A stretch of DNA of 64,000 nucleotides from [Clostridium] scindens (GTDB lineage Bacteria > Bacillota > Clostridia > Lachnospirales > Lachnospiraceae): the NCBI RefSeq assembly GCF_019597925.1, contig NZ_CP080442.1:1840001-1904000 (forward strand). Direction: 5' to 3'. Positions within the stretch are counted from its first letter, which is position 1, and the number at the start of each line of letters is the position of its first letter. This document shows positions 16,980-24,072 of this stretch, piece after piece. Position numbers and translations under genes: made by a program. The notes under the pieces are model-generated. The model saw only the letters and a list, made by a program, of their open reading frames with translations. It had not been told where the DNA came from and made no database searches.

Positions 16980-17025
16980 TTGAAAATCTTTCATACATCA
17001 TATAATAAATATGAAAGATTTTCAA
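16980..17025. promoter_or_regulatory. Promoter embedded in a perfect 16-bp inverted repeat
   Basis: Left arm 16980-16995 and right arm 17010-17025 are exact inverted copies (TTGAAAATCTTTCATA / TATGAAAGATTTTCAA) with a 14-bp spacer. On the minus strand TTGAAA (17025-17020) lies in one arm and TATGAT (17002-16997) in the spacer, exactly 17 bp apart. The second arm covers the expected transcription start. This geometry fits an operator bound by a dimeric repressor for the nitroreductase-pyrBI operon. It is not a terminator, because no U-tract follows. Confidence 0.75.
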
Positions 17026-17405
17026 CGTCTGCAGAGAATTTTTTCAAACAACAATCCTGCGCCGAACCAGAGAGGCGCATAGTCGAGGCGGATCAGCCCA
17101 TTAACATTCAGCCGGGCTTCGCTGTAATCCCAGGGGCAGGCTTCGAATTTCCTCAGGAAAGAGCCGGTAATATATTCTCCAATAAAAATGCAGCAAGTAT
17201 ATACACCTCCCCGTAACACCAGACTCTTGCCTTTTAAACGTTTGCAGATGGGAGAAAGGAAACTGGCCATGCCATAGATAGGGAACATCCAGATGGAAGT
17301 ATTCCCGGTAAGCTTGTGATTTTCGTTCTGCAGAGAGTGCAGGCCGGTGAACAGAATCTCCATGCACCACCCACAGGTTCCGCAGGTTAAGAAATTATGC
17401 TTCAT
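17022..17405 (-). CDS. CmpB-type putative ABC-transporter type IV membrane protein
   Basis: This 127-residue membrane protein resembles the PF06541 family (putative ABC-transporter type IV, CmpB). Features are a hydrophobic N-terminal half with GMASFLSPICKRLKGKSLVLRG, a central YTCCIFIGEYITGSFL segment and the family end motif WDYSEARLNVNG followed by a conserved tryptophan segment. It is transcribed towards the nitroreductase gene; its stop codon lies inside the promoter palindrome. Shorter than many family members. Function unknown. Confidence 0.7.
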   Translation of the reverse strand: MKHNFLTCGTCGWCMEILFTGLHSLQNENHKLTGNTSIWMFPIYGMASFLSPICKRLKGKSLVLRGGVYTCCIFIGEYITGSFLRKFEACPWDYSEARLNVNGLIRLDYAPLWFGAGLLFEKILCRR

Positions 17406-17452
17406 GTGTCTTAGTATGGCAACGGAAGGTAGATTTTATACCAAAAATGTAT

Positions 17453-17458
17453 TATAAT
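17453..17458 (+). promoter_or_regulatory. Likely -10 element for pheA
   Basis: A perfect TATAAT lies 33 bp before the pheA ATG. The matching -35 (around 17430) is poor, so the promoter assignment is tentative. Confidence 0.45.
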
Positions 17459-17490
17459 ACAACTTGATTTGTAAAGAAGGAGAAAAAGAT

Positions 17491-18621
17491 ATGCCAACGT
17501 TAGAGGAACTGAGAATAAGGTTAGACGAGGTTGATGAACAGATGGTCAGACTCTTTGAGGAGAGAATGAGCATCTGTGAAGAAGTCGGAGAATATAAGGT
17601 AAAGAATGGAAGAAAAGTGCTGGACCGCCAGAGAGAGCGGGACAAACTTCAGGATGTGGCCGGGATGGTAGCCACGGACTTCAATAAGAAAGCGGTGCAG
17701 GAACTCTATGACCAGCTGATGTCCATGAGCAGGAAGCTGCAGTATCAGCAGCTGGTCAAAGCAGGGGCCCTGGGCAGGCTTCCATTTATCGGGGTGTCCT
17801 CCCTGGATGACAAGAACGCGAGGATCGTATTTCCGGGAACGGAGGGCGCATACAGCCAGGCGGCTACTAAGAATTACTTTGGGGAGGACTGCAACAACTT
17901 TTACGTGCGGACCTTCCGGGATGCCATGGAAGCCATAGAAGAAGGAGCGGCGGACTTTGCCGTGCTTCCTATCGAGAACTCTACGGCAGGCTCTGTGGAT
18001 GAGATGTATGACCTGCTGGTGGAATTTGAAAACTATATCGTAGGAGAGACGATCATTCCGATCGTCAATACGCTTGCCGGACTACCGGGAACAGAACTGG
18101 CGGATATCCAGCGGGTATACTCAAAAGGCGTGGCTCTGATGCAGGCATCCCGCTTCCTGGACGAGCACGGCGACTGGCAGCAGATCAGCGTGGCCAATAC
18201 GGCGATTGCGGCAAAGAAGGTGCTGGATGAGCAGGATAAGACCCAGGCGGCCGTGTGCAGCGCCTATGCGGCCAAGGTGCATGGCCTGGCGGTGCTGGCG
18301 GATAATATCAATGATGATCATGGGAATTCCACCAGATTCATCGTGGTCACCAACCAGAAGATCTTCCTGAAAGATGCGAAGAAGATCAGCATCTGCTTCG
18401 AACTGCCGCATGAGAGCGGCTCTTTGTACCACCTGCTGTCTCATTTCATATATAATGACCTGAACATGACCAGGATCGAATCCAGGCCGGTAGAAGGGAA
18501 GAACTGGGAATACCGCTTCTTTATCGACTTTGAAGGAAATCTGGCGGATCCGGCGGTAAAAAACGCGATCCGCGGCCTGCGGGAAGAAAGCATTAATCTG
18601 AAGATACTGGGAAATTATTAA
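17491..18621 (+). CDS. pheA: Bifunctional chorismate mutase / prephenate dehydratase
   Basis: This 376-residue P-protein converts chorismate to prephenate and then to phenylpyruvate. The N-terminal AroQ-type chorismate mutase (1-90) has LRIRLDEVDEQMVRLFEER. The prephenate dehydratase domain (about 108-285) begins FPGTEGAYSQAA and has the LPIENSTAGSV and STRFIVV motifs. A C-terminal ACT domain (about 297-376) carries the phenylalanine-sensing ESRP motif, indicating feedback inhibition. The ATG at 17491 has RBS AAGGAG; an upstream ATG at 17464 overlaps the RBS region. Confidence 0.96.
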   Translation: MPTLEELRIRLDEVDEQMVRLFEERMSICEEVGEYKVKNGRKVLDRQRERDKLQDVAGMVATDFNKKAVQELYDQLMSMSRKLQYQQLVKAGALGRLPFIGVSSLDDKNARIVFPGTEGAYSQAATKNYFGEDCNNFYVRTFRDAMEAIEEGAADFAVLPIENSTAGSVDEMYDLLVEFENYIVGETIIPIVNTLAGLPGTELADIQRVYSKGVALMQASRFLDEHGDWQQISVANTAIAAKKVLDEQDKTQAAVCSAYAAKVHGLAVLADNINDDHGNSTRFIVVTNQKIFLKDAKKISICFELPHESGSLYHLLSHFIYNDLNMTRIESRPVEGKNWEYRFFIDFEGNLADPAVKNAIRGLREESINLKILGNY

Positions 18622-18633
18622 GAGGTGAGCCAA

Positions 18634-19923
18634 ATGAGAACGAATGAACTGATGCTGTACAAACATATGGAAGAAGGCCAGATATTAAACGATATGACCT
18701 TCCTGATGGAGAACTACGCCAACGATTATTATAATATGGAAGACATGAAAGGCCTCCTCTTTGATTTGGTCAATGAGATATTAGAACTGGCTGTCAGCCA
18801 CGGATTCGAAGGAAACCTGTGGCACAATTACCTGACCTACCTTCTTGCCAGCCATGAGAATGCATACAGCACCTCCTGCGAGATCGTAGGGCCGGTGGAG
18901 GGAAGCATCAACGAAGTAGCCCTTCATGACTTCGCTATCTTTAAGGAACTCTTTGACTATGATTTTCAGGCGCTGGAAGAGACCATGGGCGTGGACTGCC
19001 TGTCTATGATCCGGGACTATGCAGGTACCAGCGGACACGGCAAGATATTCAACCAGAGAATCCGGGACCGTATCTGCGACCTGAGCAGAAGCCTTGCCAA
19101 GGCGGAAACGCCGGAGGAGTTCAAGGCGATCCTGACCCAGTTCTATAAAGAATTCGGCGTGGGCAAATTCGGGCTTCACAAAGCCTTTCGGATCGAGCAT
19201 ATGGAAGAGGGCACCGAGATCGTGCCAATTACCAAGATCGCCCATGTGCATCTGGATGACCTGGTAGGATACGAGATTGCCAAGAAGAAGCTGATCGACA
19301 ATACAAAAGCCTTCGTAGAAGGAAGGAAAGCCAACAACTGCCTGCTTTTTGGTGACGCAGGGACTGGAAAGTCTTCCTCTATCAAGGCGATCCTGAACCA
19401 GTATTATGACCAGGGCCTTCGCATGATAGAAGTCTATAAACACCAGTTTCAGGATCTGAACGATATCATCGCCCAGATTAAGAACCGCAATTATAAATTT
19501 ATCATCTATATGGATGACCTGTCCTTTGAAGAATTCGAGATCGAATACAAATACTTGAAAGCCGTGATTGAAGGCGGACTGGAGCGAAAGCCGGAAAACG
19601 TGCTGATCTATGCCACCTCCAACAGGCGTCATCTGATCAAGGAGACCTTTAAGGATAAGGCGGACCGGGATGAAGAACTGCACACCAATGACACGGTGCA
19701 GGAAAAACTCTCCCTGGTGGCCAGATTCGGCGTGACCATCTATTTCGGAAAGCCGGATAAGAAAGAATTCCAGGAGATTGTCCGAAAACTGGCGCAGAAA
19801 AGCGGCATAGACATGCCGGAAGATGAACTCCTTCTGGAAGCCAACAAGTGGGAATTAAGCCACGGCGGCCTGTCCGGAAGGACGGCGCAGCAGTTTGTGG
19901 ATTATCTGGCCGGAATGCAGTAA
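18634..19923 (+). CDS. DUF815-family AAA+ ATP-binding protein
   Basis: This 429-residue P-loop ATPase of the DUF815 family (PF05673) has Walker A GDAGTGKS (240-247), a Walker B-like FIIYMDDLSFE near 294, and a sensor region ATSNRRHLI. The N-terminal 200 residues are a helical family-specific domain. The start at ATG 18634 is preceded by AAGAGGTGAG; GTG at 18625 is an alternative. It follows pheA by 12 bp. The role is not established; family members often sit alone and are suspected to be remodelling ATPases. Confidence 0.88.
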   Translation: MRTNELMLYKHMEEGQILNDMTFLMENYANDYYNMEDMKGLLFDLVNEILELAVSHGFEGNLWHNYLTYLLASHENAYSTSCEIVGPVEGSINEVALHDFAIFKELFDYDFQALEETMGVDCLSMIRDYAGTSGHGKIFNQRIRDRICDLSRSLAKAETPEEFKAILTQFYKEFGVGKFGLHKAFRIEHMEEGTEIVPITKIAHVHLDDLVGYEIAKKKLIDNTKAFVEGRKANNCLLFGDAGTGKSSSIKAILNQYYDQGLRMIEVYKHQFQDLNDIIAQIKNRNYKFIIYMDDLSFEEFEIEYKYLKAVIEGGLERKPENVLIYATSNRRHLIKETFKDKADRDEELHTNDTVQEKLSLVARFGVTIYFGKPDKKEFQEIVRKLAQKSGIDMPEDELLLEANKWELSHGGLSGRTAQQFVDYLAGMQ

Positions 19924-19960
19924 GAAGGATGAATAGAGGTACAAATAAATAAGCATAGGA

Positions 19961-19998
19961 AAGGAGCGTGGAAAACTGATATCCACGCTCCTTAATTG
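19961..19998 (+). terminator. Terminator after the DUF815 gene
   Basis: AAGGAGCGTGG (19961-19971) pairs with CCACGCTCCTT (19983-19993), followed by a T-rich tail. It lies between convergent genes and may act in both directions. Confidence 0.75.
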
Positions 19999-20004
19999 TT
20001 CTTC

Positions 20005-20226
20005 TTAGTTTAACGATTCCTCCACCGTGTCGACAGGCAGATCCAGAAGATCGGCCACCTTGGCGGAATCCTGAAGTTTGGAATATAATTTGCGGATGGT
20101 ATCTCGCTGGGCTTTGGTTTCTGCCTTAGCACTGGCTTTAGCCTCTGCTTCTTTGAGTTCTTTTTTCATCTTTGCTTCGATGATATCATATTCGAGAATA
20201 AGACCGTCCTCCATCATATCGTTCAA
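20005..20226 (-). CDS. Small protein resembling the tail of Rpn-type nucleases
   Basis: This 73-residue ORF is mostly charged helix: an Ala/Lys/Glu-rich repeat (KKELKEAEAKASAKAETKAQ) followed by KLYSKLQDSAKVADLLDLPVDT. This pattern resembles the C-terminal tail of Rpn-type (PD-(D/E)XK) recombination-promoting nucleases, which end in a helix plus a short HTH-like unit. The nuclease core is absent, so it may be a remnant. However, it has its own RBS (AAAGGGG, 8 bp before the ATG) and follows the PH-like gene by 14 bp. Confidence 0.45.
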   Translation of the reverse strand: MNDMMEDGLILEYDIIEAKMKKELKEAEAKASAKAETKAQRDTIRKLYSKLQDSAKVADLLDLPVDTVEESLN

Positions 20227-20240
20227 TCCCCTTTGCGAAG

Positions 20241-20615
20241 TTATAATGCAAAGGTACCAATAATCTGGCCGATCTGTACGATATTACTTCTGCCGGTAAA
20301 TTCAAACTTGACTTTGCCAAGACCGCTGAAATACATTTCCAGTTCGCTGTCCATATCGAATACGCCTGCAGTCTCTACAGAAAAAGCAGTTATTTTAGAA
20401 TACGGAAGGGAGGAAAAGTCTTTCTTCTTACCAGTCACTCCTTGTACGTTAACTGCGATTACCCGCTTGTTCGTAAATACACAGTAGTCTCTCATGGCTT
20501 TATAAGCGCCGATGACCTCTTCGCCATTGATTAATAGTGGCTGGACTTCTGCAAATATTGACCCGGGGTCTATCTCTTTCATTTTTACATATTCGCTGTT
20601 CTTAAAATCAATCAT
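20241..20615 (-). CDS. PH-domain-like protein (bacterial pleckstrin-type fold)
   Basis: This protein of about 124 residues matches small bacterial PH-like proteins: the strand pattern GEEVIGAYKAMRDYCVFTNKRVIAVN with the typical FTNKR turn, then LPYSKITAFSVETAG. A start at 20615 is favoured by AGAGAGGTAACAGG just upstream; an in-frame start at 20648 is possible. No signal peptide or membrane segment is visible. Function unknown. Confidence 0.72.
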   Translation of the reverse strand: MIDFKNSEYVKMKEIDPGSIFAEVQPLLINGEEVIGAYKAMRDYCVFTNKRVIAVNVQGVTGKKKDFSSLPYSKITAFSVETAGVFDMDSELEMYFSGLGKVKFEFTGRSNIVQIGQIIGTFAL

Positions 20616-20648
20616 TCCTGTTACCTCTCTTTCGCTTATGTTTTTCAT

Positions 20649-21015
20649 GAATTTTATGTTAGCAGTTTTATGACTGAAACTAAGTATATTATATACTATT
20701 TTGTAGAATTTGCATATATTAATAAAGCGAATTATGGAGAATATTGTTGAGAAATATAAAATCAGATGTCAAGATATGTCGATGAATTACTAACTTTTTA
20801 GTACCGATTGATTTTGTCAAAGATAAAATATATCATCAGTACGATGGCGGTACGTTTATTTGTAAAAGATTGAAATAATGTGACTGGAATAAAAAGGATA
20901 GTAGTAAATTCGAACTTTTTATGCTAAAATGAATGTGTATAGAGTCAAAGAAATTACTATTTTTGCCGCTTTTTTACAAAAAGTGAGCAAATAAGTACAT
21001 AACCTCAATAAACGC
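20649..21015. other. AT-rich intergenic region upstream of the riboswitch
   Basis: About 370 bp without a convincing gene. It is strongly AT-rich and contains several TATA-like hexamers on both strands, plus a short CTTTTT/AAAAAG hairpin near 20970-20985. No conserved element was recognised. Confidence 0.5.
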
Positions 21016-21044
21016 TTGTCTTAAAATCTGGGCAGGTATATAAT
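21016..21044 (+). promoter_or_regulatory. Promoter of the c-di-GMP riboswitch transcript
   Basis: TTGTCT (21016-21021) and TATAAT (21039-21044) are separated by 17 bp. The predicted start is near 21051, directly at the aptamer P1 strand. Confidence 0.75.
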
Positions 21045-21050
21045 ATTACA

Positions 21051-21140
21051 AGATTATAAAAAGCAAATTCAGTGAAAACTGATGGCGCAAAACTAGAGGG
21101 TCTAAACCGTTAAGGTACGACAGCCAGTTGCATAATTCGA
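21051..21140 (+). promoter_or_regulatory. Cyclic-di-GMP-I (GEMM) riboswitch aptamer
   Basis: The sequence follows the Vibrio Vc2 aptamer element by element. GCAAA comes first, then a TCAGT-GAAA-ACTGA hairpin with its GNRA tetraloop, then CGCAAA, GGGTCTAAACC, and the AGCCAGTTGC closing strand. The outer P1 pairs GATTAT (from 21052) with ATAATT. The base before CAAA is G (21063), corresponding to Vc2 G20, which favours c-di-GMP; cGAMP-selective GEMM variants carry A there. It senses the second messenger that controls biofilm and surface structures. Confidence 0.88.
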
Positions 21141-21164
21141 TATTACATAGTATTGGATCATGAG

Positions 21165-21196
21165 CCTCTTTGGTAACGCGCCGGGGAGGTTTTTAT
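21165..21196 (+). terminator. Intrinsic terminator forming the riboswitch expression platform
   Basis: CCTCTTTGG (21165-21173) pairs with CCGGGGAGG (21181-21189), using three G-U pairs, followed by TTTTT. The 3' arm also contains the GGGGAGG ribosome binding site for a GTG start at 21198, so transcription and translation could both be gated. A 5-bp match between AGAGG in the aptamer (21095-21099) and CCTCT of the terminator arm offers a possible, weak antiterminator. Confidence 0.75.
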
Positions 21197-21197
21197 T

Positions 21198-21437
21198 GTG
21201 AATGAGGGAAGGGTGTATTTACGCATGAAAAAATATGGTAAGATGCTGGCATCATTCGGAGCATTGGGATGCCTGGCATTAGGTTCTGCCACTATTATAT
21301 TTGCCCAGAATTCTATTGTGGATACTTCCAGTCAAGGAATGAGTGTGTGCATTGATCCGATAAATGCCGTGATTGCCACCGCTTTTATCGGTATAATAGG
21401 AATTGTCGCCTGTATTAAACGCCGCGGCGAGAATTAG
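21198..21437 (+). CDS. Small exported/membrane protein under c-di-GMP riboswitch control
   Basis: This ORF encodes up to 79 residues. A signal-peptide-like start (MKKYGKMLASFGALGCLALG, then ATIIFA) is followed by only about 20 extracellular residues. A C-terminal membrane segment (AVIATAFIGIIGIVACI) ends with the positive tail KRRGEN. The layout resembles the anchoring half of a sortase substrate but lacks LPxTG. Start is GTG 21198 (RBS GGGGAGG) or ATG 21225 (RBS GAGGGAAGGG). It lies between the riboswitch terminator and a second terminator. No family was recognised. Confidence 0.68.
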   Translation: MNEGRVYLRMKKYGKMLASFGALGCLALGSATIIFAQNSIVDTSSQGMSVCIDPINAVIATAFIGIIGIVACIKRRGEN

Positions 21438-21447
21438 AATATGGAGG

Positions 21448-21482
21448 AACTGGCTGTTGGAAGAGGGCGAGCCAGTTTTTTT
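21448..21482 (+). terminator. Terminator after the riboswitch-controlled small gene
   Basis: AACTGGCT (21448-21455) pairs with AGCCAGTT (21470-21477), followed by a run of seven T. It separates the mini-gene from the polysaccharide operon, so reaching the operon from the riboswitch promoter would need read-through. Confidence 0.85.
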
Positions 21483-21535
21483 CATTAGAGGGAGATTATC
21501 AGGGGCAGGCTATAGAGGGTTTGAGGTAGATAGAC

Positions 21536-23410
21536 ATGAGTGTTAAAAAGCAAAAGGGCAGCAATGTGCTCTGGGTACATAGGGCAATATTGATAATGTT
21601 TGTAGATGCGCTAAGTGTAATGATTTCATATTTCTTAGCGCTATTGTTACGTTTTGATTTTATATTTTCACGGATTCCGGTGAATTATCTGGAAGGATAT
21701 CTATGGTCCATGCCATATTGGATTCTGTCCACAATTGTGATCTTTTACATCTGCAGGCTGTATCATAGTATCTGGCGATTGGCCAGCGTGGCAGAATTAA
21801 GGATGATCATCACGGCATATCTGATCTTAATGGTGGTTGATGTGGCAGGGATGCTGTTCATGCATCTTCGTATGCCGCGTTCCTATTATTTTATGGGGTA
21901 TGTGCTTTGCTTCTGCATGACGGCAGGAACAAGATTTTCCTACCGTTTGCTTCGCTCTTATACAAATAGGAAGAGGCAGGATGAAGGAAAAGACGAGCAG
22001 GACAGGATTATGATTATCGGAGGCGGAGAGGCAGGACAGATTCTGATCAAGGAACTGATTAACAGCAGCCGCTTCCATACAAAGGTGTGCTGCGTGATTG
22101 ACGACAATCCGAACAAAAGAGGCCGGGTATTGGAAGGGATTCCGATTGTAGGGGACAGGAATGACATACTGGAAATGGTTGAGAAATATGAAGTGAACCA
22201 TATTATCTATGCAATTCCTACTTCCAGCGCGAAGACTAGAAAAGAGATTCTGAACATCTGCAAGGAAACAAAATGCCGCCTTCAGACGGTGCCAGGGGTA
22301 TACCAGTTGCTGAATGGAGAAGTGAGCGTCAGCACATTAAAGAATGTAGAGATCCAGGATTTGCTCGGACGGGAACAGATCAAGGTTAATAATGAAGAGA
22401 TATTAAACGCGATTGGCGATAAGATCGTCCTGGTAACAGGAGGGGGCGGCTCGATCGGAAGCGAGTTATGCAGGCAGATAGCAACCTCAAATCCTAAGCA
22501 GTTAATCATATTTGACATGTATGAGAATAATGCTTATGATATACAACAGGAGTTAATCCGGAAATATCCGGACTTGAATCTGGTGACGCTGATCGGATCT
22601 GTCAGAAACACGAATCGGCTGGCATGGCTAATGCAGACCTATAAGCCGGATATCGTATTTCATGCGGCTGCGCATAAGCATGTGCCGCTTATGGAAGACA
22701 GCCCGAATGAGGCGATCAAGAACAATGTGCTGGGTACATATAAAACAGCAACGGCGGCTGCAAGGGCTGGCGTTAAAAAGTTTGTGCTTATTTCTACGGA
22801 TAAAGCAGTCAATCCGACCAACATCATGGGCGCATCGAAACGTCTTTGCGAGATGGTAATACAGATGATGAACCGGGAGTATAAGGATACCACCTTTGTT
22901 GTGGTCCGTTTTGGAAATGTATTAGGAAGCAACGGCAGCGTGATTCCTCTATTTAAAAAGCAGATCGCGGATGGCGGGCCGGTTACGGTAACGCATAAAG
23001 ATATCATACGCTTTTTTATGACCATACCGGAGGCAGTATCTTTGGTTCTTCAGGCGGCGTATTACGCCAAGGGCGGAGAGATCTTCATACTGGATATGGG
23101 CGAGCCGGTAAAAATTGATGATATGGCTAGAAACTTGATAAAATTATCCGGATATACGCCGGATGTTGACATTATGGTTGAGTATACAGGACTCCGGCCA
23201 GGCGAGAAATTATATGAAGAAATGCTGATGGACGAGGAAGGCTTGGAAAGCACAGAGAACTCACTGATTCATATTGGAAAGCCAATTGAGATGGACGATG
23301 AGTGGTTTAGAGTGAAACTTAGGCAGTTAGATGAGGCTAGTTATAGGGAAGCGGTGAATATGAAAGATATTGTGGCGGAGATTGTGCCTACTTATCGGCC
23401 TGAGGAATGA
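21536..23410 (+). CDS. Membrane-bound UDP-sugar 4,6-dehydratase (CapD/PglF/FlaA1-like)
   Basis: This 624-residue polysaccharide biosynthesis protein has about four N-terminal membrane helices and a first nucleotide-binding domain (IMIIGGGEAGQILI). A C-terminal extended-SDR catalytic domain follows, with TGGGGSIGSEL near residue 302 and STDKAVNPTNIMGASKR around 420-437. PglF-type enzymes convert UDP-GlcNAc to the 4-keto-6-deoxy sugar at the inner face of the membrane. The aminotransferase and PglC-like transferase downstream match a bacillosamine-type (2,4-diamino-trideoxy sugar) start to the glycan. First gene of the locus. Confidence 0.95.
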   Translation: MSVKKQKGSNVLWVHRAILIMFVDALSVMISYFLALLLRFDFIFSRIPVNYLEGYLWSMPYWILSTIVIFYICRLYHSIWRLASVAELRMIITAYLILMVVDVAGMLFMHLRMPRSYYFMGYVLCFCMTAGTRFSYRLLRSYTNRKRQDEGKDEQDRIMIIGGGEAGQILIKELINSSRFHTKVCCVIDDNPNKRGRVLEGIPIVGDRNDILEMVEKYEVNHIIYAIPTSSAKTRKEILNICKETKCRLQTVPGVYQLLNGEVSVSTLKNVEIQDLLGREQIKVNNEEILNAIGDKIVLVTGGGGSIGSELCRQIATSNPKQLIIFDMYENNAYDIQQELIRKYPDLNLVTLIGSVRNTNRLAWLMQTYKPDIVFHAAAHKHVPLMEDSPNEAIKNNVLGTYKTATAAARAGVKKFVLISTDKAVNPTNIMGASKRLCEMVIQMMNREYKDTTFVVVRFGNVLGSNGSVIPLFKKQIADGGPVTVTHKDIIRFFMTIPEAVSLVLQAAYYAKGGEIFILDMGEPVKIDDMARNLIKLSGYTPDVDIMVEYTGLRPGEKLYEEMLMDEEGLESTENSLIHIGKPIEMDDEWFRVKLRQLDEASYREAVNMKDIVAEIVPTYRPEE

Positions 23411-23690
23411 GTTGGGGAATTTTAAATGAATAAATATTAAAGCGGTAGTTAAAATAGTATCAGTTTATCTAGGACAGTTATGGGTGATTGTCGAGAACTT
23501 TGTTTACAATTAAATATTAGTTAGGCAGATTTGTATAACGGCGATGCCTTGATGTTGAGATAATAGTCACATATAGCAGTTGGGAAATGATTGACAGGAA
23601 CACTGAGAGGTAAACAGAAATAAAAGTAATATGTTAATCACATAAATTCACTTTATCTATGCAAAAGGAAACCACAAGGAGAGAAGCAGA
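23411..23690. other. AT-rich leader upstream of the aminotransferase remnant
   Basis: 280 bp with no convincing coding potential. It contains GCGGTAGT (23442-23449), which resembles the core of the ops element used by RfaH, but the rest of that element is missing. Confidence 0.4.
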
Positions 23691-23837
23691 ATGTTTATTG
23701 AAGAAAATCACAATTTCAAAGCAAACTCAGTTAAATTGTGGTTGAGTTCACCAACGATGCATAGAGAAAGTAAAGTTTACCTATATGAGGCTTATGACAC
23801 CAATTGGATGAGCACGGTGGGGATAGTGGAACTTTAA
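23691..23837 (+). pseudogene. Truncated duplicate of the DegT/DnrJ aminotransferase
   Basis: This 48-residue ORF with a good RBS (AAGGAG) matches the first 44 residues of the intact aminotransferase starting at 24073. 29 of 44 positions are identical, including WLSSPTMH and the DTNW...STVG end. Homology stops abruptly after STVG, followed by IVEL and a stop codon. The rest of the gene, including the PLP lysine, is absent. The divergence shows it is not a recent copy; it is probably left from an exchange of an older sugar-gene allele. Confidence 0.85.
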
Positions 23838-24072
23838 CAGCATGTCCCCAATAAAATATACTTTAACAAACTAAAGCGAATTTTGTCCATATAAACTCAA
23901 ATAGAAACGCTCATAGAGGAATTTAAATAGAAAGACTGTACAGAGCAAAACAGTCTAGTTGTTGTTTAAATAGGGAGCCCGACCACAGTTGAGGCAAGAA
24001 AACAAAACCTGGCCACGATAGGGAGCCTTGCCGCGTGCAGGTGGGACGGCAAGGGTAGGAAAGGGAACGAAA
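23838..24072. repeat. Intergenic region with direct repeat ATAGGGAGCC and a hairpin
   Basis: ATAGGGAGCC occurs at 23970-23979 and 24018-24027. An 8-bp perfect hairpin, CCTTGCCG (24026-24033) with CGGCAAGG (24047-24054), begins in the second copy, just before the aminotransferase RBS. No gene was found. The structure could be a leader-RNA regulatory element or a recombination scar. Confidence 0.4.

Noticed and set aside
21051..21140. cGAMP-type (GEMM-Ib) riboswitch
   Set aside because: The position matching Vc2 G20 is G, as in c-di-GMP-selective members; GEMM-Ib carries A.
23442..23449. GCGGTAGT resembling the RfaH ops element core
   Set aside because: Only the 7-base core matches; the rest of ops/JUMPstart is absent and Firmicutes use LoaP with different signals.
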